Positions 49,285 to 57,460 of a stretch of DNA of 64,000 bases are shown piece after piece (the stretch's first letter is position 1; each line of letters starts with the position of its first letter). The notes below the pieces were generated by a model. That model was given only the letters and a program-made list of their open reading frames with translations. It was not told the DNA's origin and ran no database searches. The DNA is taken from the NCBI GenBank assembly GCA_032059445.1, contig DAMCAP010000002.1, forward strand, positions 104,680 to 168,679, read 5' to 3'. A program made the position numbers and the translations under genes. This stretch comes from DAMCAP01 sp032059445 (GTDB taxonomy: Bacteria; Bacillota; Clostridia; Oscillospirales; Ruminococcaceae).

Positions 49285-50663
49285 ATGCTCAACCTACAGC
49301 AAATAAAGGCTCGCTACGACCGCATCGCCATGTACGGTAAAACCGCCGAAGGTTACTCCCGCTTGGCTATGAGCGACGAGGATATGGCTGCACGTGAGGC
49401 GCTTATAACCATGCTCACCGAGCTGGGGATCACACCCTTTACCGACAATGCCGGTTGCCTTTGGGCGATTAAGCCCGGGCTGGAGCCAGATCTCCCCCCT
49501 GTGCTGATGGGCTCCCACATCGATACCGTATTTAACGGCGGTGCTTACGACGGACTCTTAGGGGTGATGGCAGGGTATGAGGTGCTCCAGCATCTGGTGA
49601 CCCATCAGATACCCCATAAGCGCTCCATCGGGCTACTGCTGGTTTCTACCGAGGAGTCCAGCCGATTTAACTGTGCCACCGCAGGCAGTAAGCTGCTGAG
49701 CGGTCGGCTCAATGCTGATCAGATCAAAACCTTTACCGACTCTAACGACATTAGCCTCTACGACGCCATGAAGGACCGAGGCTTTGTAAGCGATGATCTA
49801 AGCACCGATACTGCTAGGCTAAAGGCAGCCGACAGCTTCTTTGAGCTGCATATTGAGCAGGGCCCCTACCTAGAGGCAAATGCTCTGCGGATCGGAGTAG
49901 TAGAGGCCATCGCCGCACCAACCCGTATTCATATCGAGATCTTGGGCAATGCCGATCACTCCGGTGCCTGCCCTATGGAGCTACGTAAAGATGCCCTCGC
50001 TGCAGCAAGTCGTCTGGTGCTGGCAGTAGAGGAAATCGGTCGCCGAGAGAGCGCCCACCGCTCGGTAGCCACCGTCACCAAGCTGGATATCCCGGGGNNN
50101 NNNNNNNATCCCTCAACGTGGTACCCGGTAGGGTCAACCTGTGGGTAGATATCCGCGGCATCAAAGCCGACAGCATCGCCCGCTGTGTCACCGATCTTGA
50201 GTCAGCTATCCGCCAGATCGCCGAGCTATGCAAAGTAAGCTATACCTTGCAAAAAGTATCTAGCGACCTGCCTGTAGCCCTCGACTCTGCCCTTGCCCTG
50301 CTGGTTGAGCAGCAGGCAGCCAAACTGGGGCTTAGCTCTATGCGGATGCCAAGCGGTGCAGGCCACGATGCAATGAACATCGCCTACTGCATTCCCACTG
50401 CGCTGATCTTCGTCCCCTGCAAAGGCGGCATAAGCCACAACAAGGCAGAATCGATCACCGATACCGCTCTGCTTGATGGAATTACCCTGTTGTATCATTC
50501 TGTGTTAGAGCGAGCATCCCGACATGCCCGCTGCATAGTCCTATATGAGAGAAGGCAATCATCATGTATCAGATTATCCCTATGGAGCCCCGCCACAGCC
50601 ATGCTGTCCACACAATCGAAACCCTTTGCTTTAGTCAGCCATGGAGCGAAGCCGCCGTGCTAA
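49285..50663 (+). CDS. M20 hydrolase of the allantoate/N-carbamoyl amino acid amidohydrolase type, interrupted by a gap
   Basis: Predicted zinc amidase acting on N-carbamoyl amino acids or ureido acids. Motifs are GSHIDTV, GAYDGLLGV, STEESSRF, HIEQGPYLE and, after the gap, MPSGAGHDAMN. The 10-N run at 50,098-50,107 breaks the frame: the part before ends KLDIPG, the part after continues as SLNVVPGRVNLWVDIRG. Family spacing fits a true gap of 2 bases. The reading frame then runs 100 bases into rimI before stopping at 50,663, which is unusual; the family normally ends near LLYHSVLE. The start at 49285 has AAAGGAGG. Confidence 0.85.
50098..50107. other. Assembly gap (10 N) in the carbamoylase-like gene
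   Basis: Ten N that shift the reading frame. The true number of bases must be 2 modulo 3, and family alignment suggests 2. Confidence 0.9.
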
Positions 50664-51004
50664 GCGAGCTCGACAATCCCCTTGCCTGCTTTTTGGTAAT
50701 CGAGCAAGAAAGCTCAACCGCAGCCTACGGCGGCATGCACTGCGTAGCGGAAGAAGCCTACGTCGCCAATATCGCCGTGCACCCAGATTATCGAGGGCGA
50801 GGGCTGGGTAAAGCAATCACCACCGCCCTGATCGAGGAAGCTGCCAAACGAGGGATGTCTACCATCAGCCTCGAGGTAAGGCAAAGCAACGCTGCTGCCA
50901 TCGGTCTTTACAATAGCCTTGGCTTTGCCCTAATCGGCAAGCGGCCCGGCTTCTACGAGCACCCGAGGGAGGATGCTCTCATCATGACCCACACGATTAA
51001 GTAA
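50564..51004 (+). CDS. rimI: Ribosomal protein alanine N-acetyltransferase
   Basis: 146-residue GNAT acetyltransferase. The acetyl-CoA motif VHPDYRGRGLGKAIT and the RimI ending SLEVRQSNAAAIGLYNSLGF plus KRPGFYEHPREDALIM are clear. RimI acetylates the N-terminus of S18 in E. coli; targets in Firmicutes are less certain. GAAGG precedes the ATG. Its first 100 bases are overlapped by the preceding gene's reading frame. Confidence 0.9.
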   Translation: MYQIIPMEPRHSHAVHTIETLCFSQPWSEAAVLSELDNPLACFLVIEQESSTAAYGGMHCVAEEAYVANIAVHPDYRGRGLGKAITTALIEEAAKRGMSTISLEVRQSNAAAIGLYNSLGFALIGKRPGFYEHPREDALIMTHTIK

Positions 51005-51027
51005 GCAAAATCAAAGCGAGGAGCATT

Positions 51028-51432
51028 ATGTATACAGCCATTACCTGTCTAACCTTATCGATCTTACTCTGCCTATACTGCTTTTTTTATTCTTATAGCG
51101 GAGAGCCTGCTCTTTCTCCCATGCTTGTACCTGCCATTACCTGCGTGGTTATGCTGGCAGCTTCGGTGGGGCTGGTGCTAAAAGAGCGGAAAGTCAAAAC
51201 TCAGCCCCCAAAAGTGAAGCTAATCGTCCCCATTTTGATGCTTGGTCTGGTTATCACCTACAGCCTCCTGCTGGGTAGGCTACATTTTATCCTACTCTCA
51301 TCGCTGCTGCTAGCGTTCCTGATGTATGCCTTTGGGGAGCGGCGCCCTCTATATTTGGCAGGCTTCTCTTTAAGCGTCTCAGGGGTTATTTATCTCACCT
51401 TTATCTATATGTTGGGTGTAGTTTTGCCTTGA
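51028..51432 (+). CDS. tctB: Tripartite tricarboxylate transporter, small membrane subunit (TctB-like)
   Basis: 134 residues with four hydrophobic segments, matching the size and topology of TctB, the small subunit that pairs with TctA in binding-protein-dependent secondary transporters. The TctA gene follows, which supports the call; the sequence alone would be ambiguous. GAGGAG precedes the ATG. Confidence 0.75.
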   Translation: MYTAITCLTLSILLCLYCFFYSYSGEPALSPMLVPAITCVVMLAASVGLVLKERKVKTQPPKVKLIVPILMLGLVITYSLLLGRLHFILLSSLLLAFLMYAFGERRPLYLAGFSLSVSGVIYLTFIYMLGVVLP

Positions 51433-51640
51433 TTATGGATTATTATAAAAATCCACCCTACTTTTCAACGTATTCCACAAAACTTTCAACAATCAATCCC
51501 GATTAGAATTTGCAGCTTTTTATAAAAACACCCTAATAATTTCTGTAGATTTGCAAAATTATTATTAAAACCCTTATGCAAATCCTTATGTTCTTGCGCA
51601 ACTTTGCATATAAGCTATGGGTTTTCAACATCAAAGGAGT

Positions 51641-51650
51641 NNNNNNNNNN
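51641..51650. other. Assembly gap (10 N) just before tctA
   Basis: Ten N between AAAGGAGT (a ribosome binding site) and the ATG at 51660. If no bases are truly missing the spacing to the ATG is about 10, so the gap is probably nominal. Confidence 0.9.
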
Positions 51651-51659
51651 TTCATTCTT

Positions 51660-53138
51660 ATGGCAGAAATATTGTCTATAATCACCCCCCGCCTTTTACT
51701 GCTGGTCTTTATCGGGTCAGCAGCGGGTCTGGTAGTAGGTGCGCTCCCCGGCCTATCGGTGACGATGGCGACCGCACTTTTGGTATCAGTCACCTACACC
51801 TGGGAAGTAACCGATGCGCTCGCTCTGATTATGGGAGTCTATGTAGTGGGCGTATTTTCGGGAGCGGTCAGTGCAATCCTGATCAATATCCCCGGTGCTC
51901 CATCCTCCATCGCTACCACCCTCGATGGCTACCCGATGAGTCAAAAAGGCGAAGCCTATAAAGCCCTATGGCTGGCTACAGTGTTTTCTTTCATCGGCAG
52001 CATCGTAGGCTTTTTGGCACTTGGCATCGTCACCAAGCCTTTATCTGCTATTGCCCTGAAGTTCGCTCCTATGGATTACTTCCTGCTTGGCGTGCTGGGG
52101 CTTGCTACAGCATCCTCTTTCACCGCCAAAAACCCTGCCAAGGGTGCGATTAGCGCCGCTTTGGGGGTATTACTTGGCACTGTGGGGATCGACCCCATCA
52201 TCGGTACTGGGCGCTTTACCTTTGGCGCTTCGTGGCTGATGGGGGGCATCAATCTGGTACCTGCTTTGATCGGCATCTTTGGCATGAGTGAAGTGCTTCA
52301 TCAGGTAGCAAATAAAAGCTTTGCGCCCATCTCGGGTCGTTTTATTCGCAAAAAAATCGAGCTAACCACCATTGCCAAGCACTGGTGGCTCAGTCTCTAC
52401 TCCTCAGTCGTCGGTACCCTTATCGGCGCTCTGCCGGGGGCAGGGGGGCCTGTAGCTTCTCTGATCGCCTACGATCACGCCCAAAAGCTCACCCCCAATC
52501 CCAAAGTCCCCTTCGGTGAAGGGGCTGAGGAAGGGATCGTCGCCAGCGAGTCGGCCAACAACGCCTGCATCGGTGGTGCCTTTATCCCTCTGCTTACACT
52601 AGCGGTACCGGGCGACGCAGTAACTGCGGTACTTCTGGGGGTATTTTATATCCATGGTATCCGCCCAGGGCCTATGCTGCTGCGACAATCCCCCGAAATC
52701 TTTACAACCATCATGGCTGCCGGCCTTGTAGGCTGCGTTGCTCTTTTGGTGATGGGGCTGACGCTGGCTCCACTGCTGGCACGTGTCATCACCATCCCCA
52801 AGAAAATCCTTCTGCCGATCATCACCCTTCTATGCATCATCGGTGCTTATTCCGGAGAGGGCAAGGTATCGGATATCATCATTATGGCGGCACTAGGGCT
52901 GCTAGGCTATCTGCTCACCAGCTACGGCTTCCCCACAGCTCCCTTGGTTTTGGGGCTGGTACTGGGCCAGATGATCGACCAAAACTTCCGACGCGCTGTT
53001 TCGATGGCTATGTCTGCGGATCATATGCTGCTGGCACTCTTTAACCGCCCCATCACCCTTGTACTATCTGCGGTACTGGTTTTCACTGCTGTTTATCAGT
53101 GGTATATCCATAGGAAACAACAAAACCCCAGCAGATAA
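51660..53138 (+). CDS. tctA: Tripartite tricarboxylate transporter, large membrane subunit (TctA-like)
   Basis: 492 residues with about eleven to twelve membrane segments. The TctA signatures GALPGLSVTMATALL, the second half repeat GALPGAGGPVASLIAYDHAQ, and SANNACIGGAFIPLLTLAVPGD are present. It transports carboxylates (citrate-type and related acids) together with TctB and a periplasmic/extracytoplasmic TctC; no tctC gene is seen in this window. Location beside amidohydrolases suggests uptake of an organic acid or ureido/amide compound degraded by them. Confidence 0.92.
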   Translation: MAEILSIITPRLLLLVFIGSAAGLVVGALPGLSVTMATALLVSVTYTWEVTDALALIMGVYVVGVFSGAVSAILINIPGAPSSIATTLDGYPMSQKGEAYKALWLATVFSFIGSIVGFLALGIVTKPLSAIALKFAPMDYFLLGVLGLATASSFTAKNPAKGAISAALGVLLGTVGIDPIIGTGRFTFGASWLMGGINLVPALIGIFGMSEVLHQVANKSFAPISGRFIRKKIELTTIAKHWWLSLYSSVVGTLIGALPGAGGPVASLIAYDHAQKLTPNPKVPFGEGAEEGIVASESANNACIGGAFIPLLTLAVPGDAVTAVLLGVFYIHGIRPGPMLLRQSPEIFTTIMAAGLVGCVALLVMGLTLAPLLARVITIPKKILLPIITLLCIIGAYSGEGKVSDIIIMAALGLLGYLLTSYGFPTAPLVLGLVLGQMIDQNFRRAVSMAMSADHMLLALFNRPITLVLSAVLVFTAVYQWYIHRKQQNPSR

Positions 53139-53212
53139 TACAATATCCCCGTTAGATTTTTAGCCAAATGCCCCACTTCTTCCTTAAGGTTCCATCAGGT
53201 ATAATAGACATA

Positions 53213-53461
53213 AGCGCTGATCTCCCGTGAGGGCGCAACCCTAAGGCGGTTTTACGAAAGTAGTACCCCTGCTGACCTAAGTGCAAAGATGGCTGATATA
53301 CGCTAAATTTTAGTGAGTATACGCTATCCCAACCACAGGGTCAGCAGGTACCAACTTTACGATTTCTTGTCCCAAAACTGCTCTAACTTTCCATTGACAA
53401 GCATAGACTTTCATTGCACACATCCCCCAAACTTATGTGGCATCCCTCTTTTTCAAAGAGG
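53213..53461 (+). promoter_or_regulatory. Structured leader upstream of the amidohydrolase gene
   Basis: A long-range stem CCTGCTGACC (53268-53277) with GGTCAGCAGG (53339-53348) encloses an inner hairpin CGCTAAA/TTTAGTG near 53,301-53,316. Upstream is a CTCCCGTGAGGG hairpin. Before the gene, CCTCTTT/AAAGAGG (53445-53461) with a T-rich end could be an expression platform. This is riboswitch-like in layout, but I do not recognise a known class. Confidence 0.45.
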
Positions 53462-53498
53462 TGTTTCATAGTCAAACAACATTTATGGAGGAAAAAAC

Positions 53499-54662
53499 AT
53501 GATCGCAATCAAAGGCGGAAAGATCCTGACCGTTACAAATGGCGTAATTGAAAACGGAACCATCTTAATTTCTGAGGGCAAAATTGCCGCAGTAGGCACC
53601 AATCTAGAGATCCCCGCAGATGCACAAGTAATCGATGCATCGGGTCAGTGGGTTACCCCCGGTCTGATCGATGCCCACACCCATCTGAGCACCTTTAGCG
53701 AGCCTGCTACCATGCCCACCCCTATGATCGACGGCAACGAGGTCTCCTCTCCTATCACACCAAGTATTCGCGCTGCCGACGCCCTCAATCCCTTTGACAC
53801 AGCCATCCCCAAGGCTAGAGCCGCCGGCTTCACCACCTGCTGCACTCTACCCGGCTCTGCAAATGTCATCGGAGGCACAGGTATCGTATTTAAGCTCAGA
53901 GGCAATACTGCCGAAAAAATGATCATCCCAGGCACCGAGCAGATGAAAATGGCGCTGGGTGAGAACCCAAAGAGGGTATATGGTACCAAAAATCAGCTTC
54001 CCGTCACTCGTATGGGCGTAGCTGCTCTGCTTAGAGAAAAGCTATTCGATGCCCTCAACTACTCCAATGAGCTCAAAGCCGCAGAGGCAGACCCAACTAA
54101 GGCACCTAAGCCAAACTTCACCCTCGAAGCACTGGTACCGGTAGTCAGAGGCGAGATGAAGTGCCGTATCCACTGCCACCGCTCCGACGATATCATGACT
54201 GCGATCAAGATCGCAGAGGAGTTTAAGCTGGATTACTCCATCGAGCACTGCACCGAAGGCTTTAAGATCACCGAGGAGCTAGCAAAGAGAAACTTGACCG
54301 TAGTCGTCGGCCCACTGCTGATGGGGCCTGGCAAGCAAGAGATCTGGGAATGCTCCCTAACTACTCCAGGCATCCTCTCTGATGCAGGTGTTACCGTATG
54401 CCTCACAGCCGACACTGGCTCTAACACCGCTTGGCTGCCCTCTGAAATCGGCCTGTGCATGGCAAGAGGCCTTGGCGAAGAAGCCGCTCTTGCATCGGTT
54501 ACCATTAATGCAGCACGTCTCTTGGGCGTAGCTGATCGTGTAGGCTCCATCGAGGTAGGCAAGGATGCTGACCTGGTAGTCTTTGACGGTCACCCCTTTA
54601 GCAACTTTACTCTGGCACGTCTGGTTATGATTGATGGCGTCTGCTACGAAAACCGCCTGTAA
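53499..54662 (+). CDS. Amidohydrolase of the imidazolonepropionase-like group
   Basis: 387 residues. The N-terminal beta domain (MIAIKGGKILTVTNGVIENG) and TIM barrel carry the metal ligands in GLIDAHTHLS, CRIHCHRSDD and SIEHCTEG, and the late Asp in CLTADTGS. It closely resembles uncharacterised clostridial amidohydrolases; the substrate is unknown (dipeptidase, imidazolonepropionase or ring hydrolase are options). TGGAGGAA precedes the ATG. A structured leader suggests regulation at the RNA level. Confidence 0.88.
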   Translation: MIAIKGGKILTVTNGVIENGTILISEGKIAAVGTNLEIPADAQVIDASGQWVTPGLIDAHTHLSTFSEPATMPTPMIDGNEVSSPITPSIRAADALNPFDTAIPKARAAGFTTCCTLPGSANVIGGTGIVFKLRGNTAEKMIIPGTEQMKMALGENPKRVYGTKNQLPVTRMGVAALLREKLFDALNYSNELKAAEADPTKAPKPNFTLEALVPVVRGEMKCRIHCHRSDDIMTAIKIAEEFKLDYSIEHCTEGFKITEELAKRNLTVVVGPLLMGPGKQEIWECSLTTPGILSDAGVTVCLTADTGSNTAWLPSEIGLCMARGLGEEAALASVTINAARLLGVADRVGSIEVGKDADLVVFDGHPFSNFTLARLVMIDGVCYENRL

Positions 54663-54703
54663 AATCTACCATACATAGTCCACCAAATAGTTTATAAATA
54701 AAA

Positions 54704-54738
54704 GAAAACGGTAAGCGTGAAGACACGTTTACCGTTTT
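54704..54738 (+). terminator. Terminator after the amidohydrolase gene
   Basis: AAAACGGTAA (54704-54713) pairs with TTACCGTTTT (54728-54737), with inner GCGTG/CACGT pairing and a T-run. Confidence 0.9.
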
Positions 54739-54756
54739 TGCATTATCAAGATAAGA

Positions 54757-54790
54757 AACCACCTGCTTGCTGGAGAGAAGCAAGCAGGTG
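54757..54790 (-). terminator. Terminator after secreted paralogue 3
   Basis: CCACCTGCTTGC (54758-54769) pairs with GCAAGCAGGTGG (54779-54790). It is downstream of the gene at 54,836 on the minus strand. Confidence 0.85.
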
Positions 54791-54835
54791 GCTATTTAAG
54801 TTATAAAAACAATGTTGTCTAAGTGTGAATTGAAA

Positions 54836-55762
54836 CTACGCCTGAGCGCCGGTGCCAGGGTTTGGCTTGCCGTCTGGAGTTGTAGGAGTAGTAACAACCT
54901 TCAGCTCAACGTCGGAGATAACATACTGGCCAAGAGTTCTGGTCTTAACCTTGAAAGCTTCCTCGTACTCATCGTAGGTAGCCTTTACAGCGGTCAGGTT
55001 GCCATCAGCGTTTACAGCATACAGGAAGGAACCAGGAGCAGCAGCGATGGTCAGCTCACCGATCTTGTTGAAGGAAGCGCCGTTACCATTGAAGAAATCA
55101 AGGTTAGCAGTTGGGTACTTAGCAGCAACATCAGCATTGTACTTAACGTCAGCCTTAGCAAGCAGCTTGCCCTGGCCCATGGTGTTTACTACGAAGTAGT
55201 TGCCATCAGCAGCGGTGAAGGAGATGCTCAGCTCGGAATCCTCAACGAAGGAGTGCAGAGCCAGCTTGTCGGTGATGGAAGTAGAGCCATCAACAGCAGT
55301 GTAACCCAGAGTGAAGTTTACAGGGTGGTTTAGCTCCTCAAAGCCATCAGTGCCGGACTTTCTCAGAGACAGAGTACCAACGATGTCAGTATCCTTAGTA
55401 GAGGTGTTGTCCTTAGTCTTTACAGATACATAGTAAGCATAGTCAGCGGAAGTATCGCCGTGCTTCTTCTTAACGATCTCGATCTTCTCGATAGCAGTGC
55501 CGTTGAGCTCCCACTTCTGCTTGATAGAAGTGCCTCTAACTGCATCATACTCGGTAACCTTACCGTTACCGCCCAGTAGGCTGTAGTAAACGGTCTCACC
55601 GTATGCAACCTTACCGGATGCTACAGTAAACTTGTCAGTAGAGCTATACAGGTTAGCGGTTGGGTCTACGCTCTCTACCTTATTAGCGACAGCAGCAAAA
55701 GAAGCTGCAGCCATAGATACTACCATTGCAGATGCAAGGGAAGCAGCAAGAAACTTTTTCAT
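54836..55762 (-). CDS. Secreted protein with C-terminal NPGTGAQA, paralogue 3 of 3
   Basis: 308 residues. An N-terminal signal peptide (MKKFLAASLASAMVVSMAAA, cleavage probably after SFA) precedes a domain of about 280 residues shared with the two genes upstream. Shared blocks include TEYDAVRGTSIKQKWE, EKIEIVKKK, ANLDFFNGNGASFNKIGELT and YDEYEEAFKVKTRTLG. It ends KPNPGTGAQA at the stop codon. The NPxTG-like end lacks the hydrophobic segment and charged tail that sortase substrates need. The start at 55762 has GGAGG. Function unknown; abundance as a surface or matrix protein is possible. Confidence 0.8.
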   Translation of the reverse strand: MKKFLAASLASAMVVSMAAASFAAVANKVESVDPTANLYSSTDKFTVASGKVAYGETVYYSLLGGNGKVTEYDAVRGTSIKQKWELNGTAIEKIEIVKKKHGDTSADYAYYVSVKTKDNTSTKDTDIVGTLSLRKSGTDGFEELNHPVNFTLGYTAVDGSTSITDKLALHSFVEDSELSISFTAADGNYFVVNTMGQGKLLAKADVKYNADVAAKYPTANLDFFNGNGASFNKIGELTIAAAPGSFLYAVNADGNLTAVKATYDEYEEAFKVKTRTLGQYVISDVELKVVTTPTTPDGKPNPGTGAQA

Positions 55763-56090
55763 GATTATTCCTCCGTTGTGTTGTAAGTTGATTAGTAAGT
55801 AAGCTAGCGACTCAGAAGCTCTCCACTTCTTTGCCTGTGAGGCTAGTGTAACACAAAAGAAAATCCATGTCAATGGACTTTTTAATCTTTTTGTAATCAT
55901 TGTGTAACTAAAAACCTGTAAAAATATCAATTCGCCTACATTTTTACACTATATAACCAATACAAAAGGAATAATTTACTGTTACACCTGCCGTTTGGAA
56001 GAATATAGTTACATTTTGAGTAATAATTTATCTTGTATGTATGCTTATGACAACTAAGGATCTTACTGTCGATCCCCCATGAAAACAAAA
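55763..56090. other. Spacer between secreted paralogues 2 and 3
   Basis: About 330 bases without a gene. It should carry the promoter of the gene at 55,762. AT-rich, no repeat noted. Confidence 0.4.
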
Positions 56091-56121
56091 AAATCACCCA
56101 CAGATAAATCCGTGGGTGATT
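56091..56121 (-). terminator. Terminator after secreted paralogue 2
   Basis: AATCACCCAC (56092-56101) pairs with GTGGGTGATT (56112-56121), with an A-run on the left giving a T-run on the minus strand. Confidence 0.9.
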
Positions 56122-56139
56122 ATAAACTATTTAGTTAGC

Positions 56140-57183
56140 TTATGCATTGGCTCCAGTACTTGGGTTAGGCTTGGTGGGAGTAGTGGTTGTTGGGGTGCTG
56201 GAGGCAGGCTCACTGGAAGGCTCGGAGCTGGAAGGGCTAGTGGTATTGCTGAGCTTCTTGTCAGAGATGACGTAGTTGCCAAGGGTTCTGGTCTTAACCT
56301 TAAATGCTTCCTCGTACTCATCATATACAAACTTCACAGGAGTTAAACTGTCGCCCTTTACCTGATAGAGGTAGGAGCCCTTTTCAGCAGCGATGGTCAA
56401 TTCACCAACTCTATTAAAGTTAGCATCGTAGCAGTTAAAGAACTCAAGGTTGGCATTTGGGTACTTCTCAGCGATATCATAGTTATACTTAGTGTCAGCC
56501 TTGACCAGTAGGTCACCTTGACCTCTTACATCTATATCAAAGTAATTGTCTGGCGCTTTTTCAAAGAGTATTGTCTCTTCATCGTTAAGAACGCTGTTAT
56601 CTCCAAACATTATGGTATACTTATCAGTTATCGTATCACCGTCATTTTCGGGATAACTTGCAGTAAAGCTCACAGAATGAGAAATGGTGTTGCTGCCATC
56701 AAGCATCTGGAAGCCATCACTTCCCGTTTTGCGCAGTGTAATAGTACCGATGACATCCTGCTGCTTAACGCTGCTTGTATCTTTCAATTTAACAGCAAGG
56801 TAATACGCATAATCACCTGCTGAGTTTCCAAACTTCTTCTTGACAATTTCAATTTTTTCTACAGCTTTGCCGTTCATTTCCCATTGCTGCTTAATGCTAG
56901 TTCCTCGAATTGCATCATACTCTGTGATGAATTTAGCCACAACGTTACCTTGGGTATAGGACTGGTTGGTATTGTTATTATCTACACTTAAAAACTGATA
57001 GTATACAGTCTCTCCATAAGGAACTACACCATTTACTACACTAAACTTCGCTCCGCTGGCATTTGCATCATAAAGCAATTCATAATCGTCTACACCTTTT
57101 ACTGGTGTAGTTACGGCAAAAGACATCGTACTCATAGATACTGCCATCACTGAAGCAATAGCAGTGGCAAAAAACTTTTTCAT
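56140..57183 (-). CDS. Secreted protein with C-terminal NPSTGANA, paralogue 2 of 3
   Basis: 347 residues, the longest and most divergent of the three. Signal peptide MKKFFATAIASVMAVSMST; the same core domain with TEYDAIRGTSIKQQWE and KVKTRTLGNYVISD. It has a Ser/Thr/Pro-rich linker (SSSEPSSEPASSTPTTTTP) before the end KPNPSTGANA. The linker looks like a cell-wall-spanning spacer. It is expressed alone, with its own GGAGG site and terminator. Function unknown. Confidence 0.8.
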   Translation of the reverse strand: MKKFFATAIASVMAVSMSTMSFAVTTPVKGVDDYELLYDANASGAKFSVVNGVVPYGETVYYQFLSVDNNNTNQSYTQGNVVAKFITEYDAIRGTSIKQQWEMNGKAVEKIEIVKKKFGNSAGDYAYYLAVKLKDTSSVKQQDVIGTITLRKTGSDGFQMLDGSNTISHSVSFTASYPENDGDTITDKYTIMFGDNSVLNDEETILFEKAPDNYFDIDVRGQGDLLVKADTKYNYDIAEKYPNANLEFFNCYDANFNRVGELTIAAEKGSYLYQVKGDSLTPVKFVYDEYEEAFKVKTRTLGNYVISDKKLSNTTSPSSSEPSSEPASSTPTTTTPTKPNPSTGANA

Positions 57184-57385
57184 AATAACCCTCCATCAGT
57201 TTCATTTCTTATCAAAGGTGCTCTTACACCTATTGCTTATCTTAACCATAGTTTACCACACATATGTGCCAATGTCAAGTATTTTTTCATTATATTGTAA
57301 TCCGTTTGTAATAATATGTGCTAAATCATTACTGATTGATACACAAGGTTGCAAATTTATTTTGCACTTCGATACAAATAAAAGA

Positions 57386-57421
57386 AACACCCACCGCCTC
57401 GGAGAGTAGGCAATGGGTGTT
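57386..57421 (-). terminator. Terminator after secreted paralogue 1
   Basis: AACACCCA (57386-57393) pairs with TGGGTGTT (57414-57421). An A-rich left flank gives a T-rich minus-strand end. Confidence 0.75.
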
Positions 57422-57460
57422 GTTGTTTAGATATTAGGCTTTAACTTAATTAGTAAATAA

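Noticed and set aside
53968..54562. Minus-strand frames opposite the amidohydrolase gene
   Set aside because: Antisense shadows without ribosome binding sites; the plus-strand enzyme has clear metal motifs.
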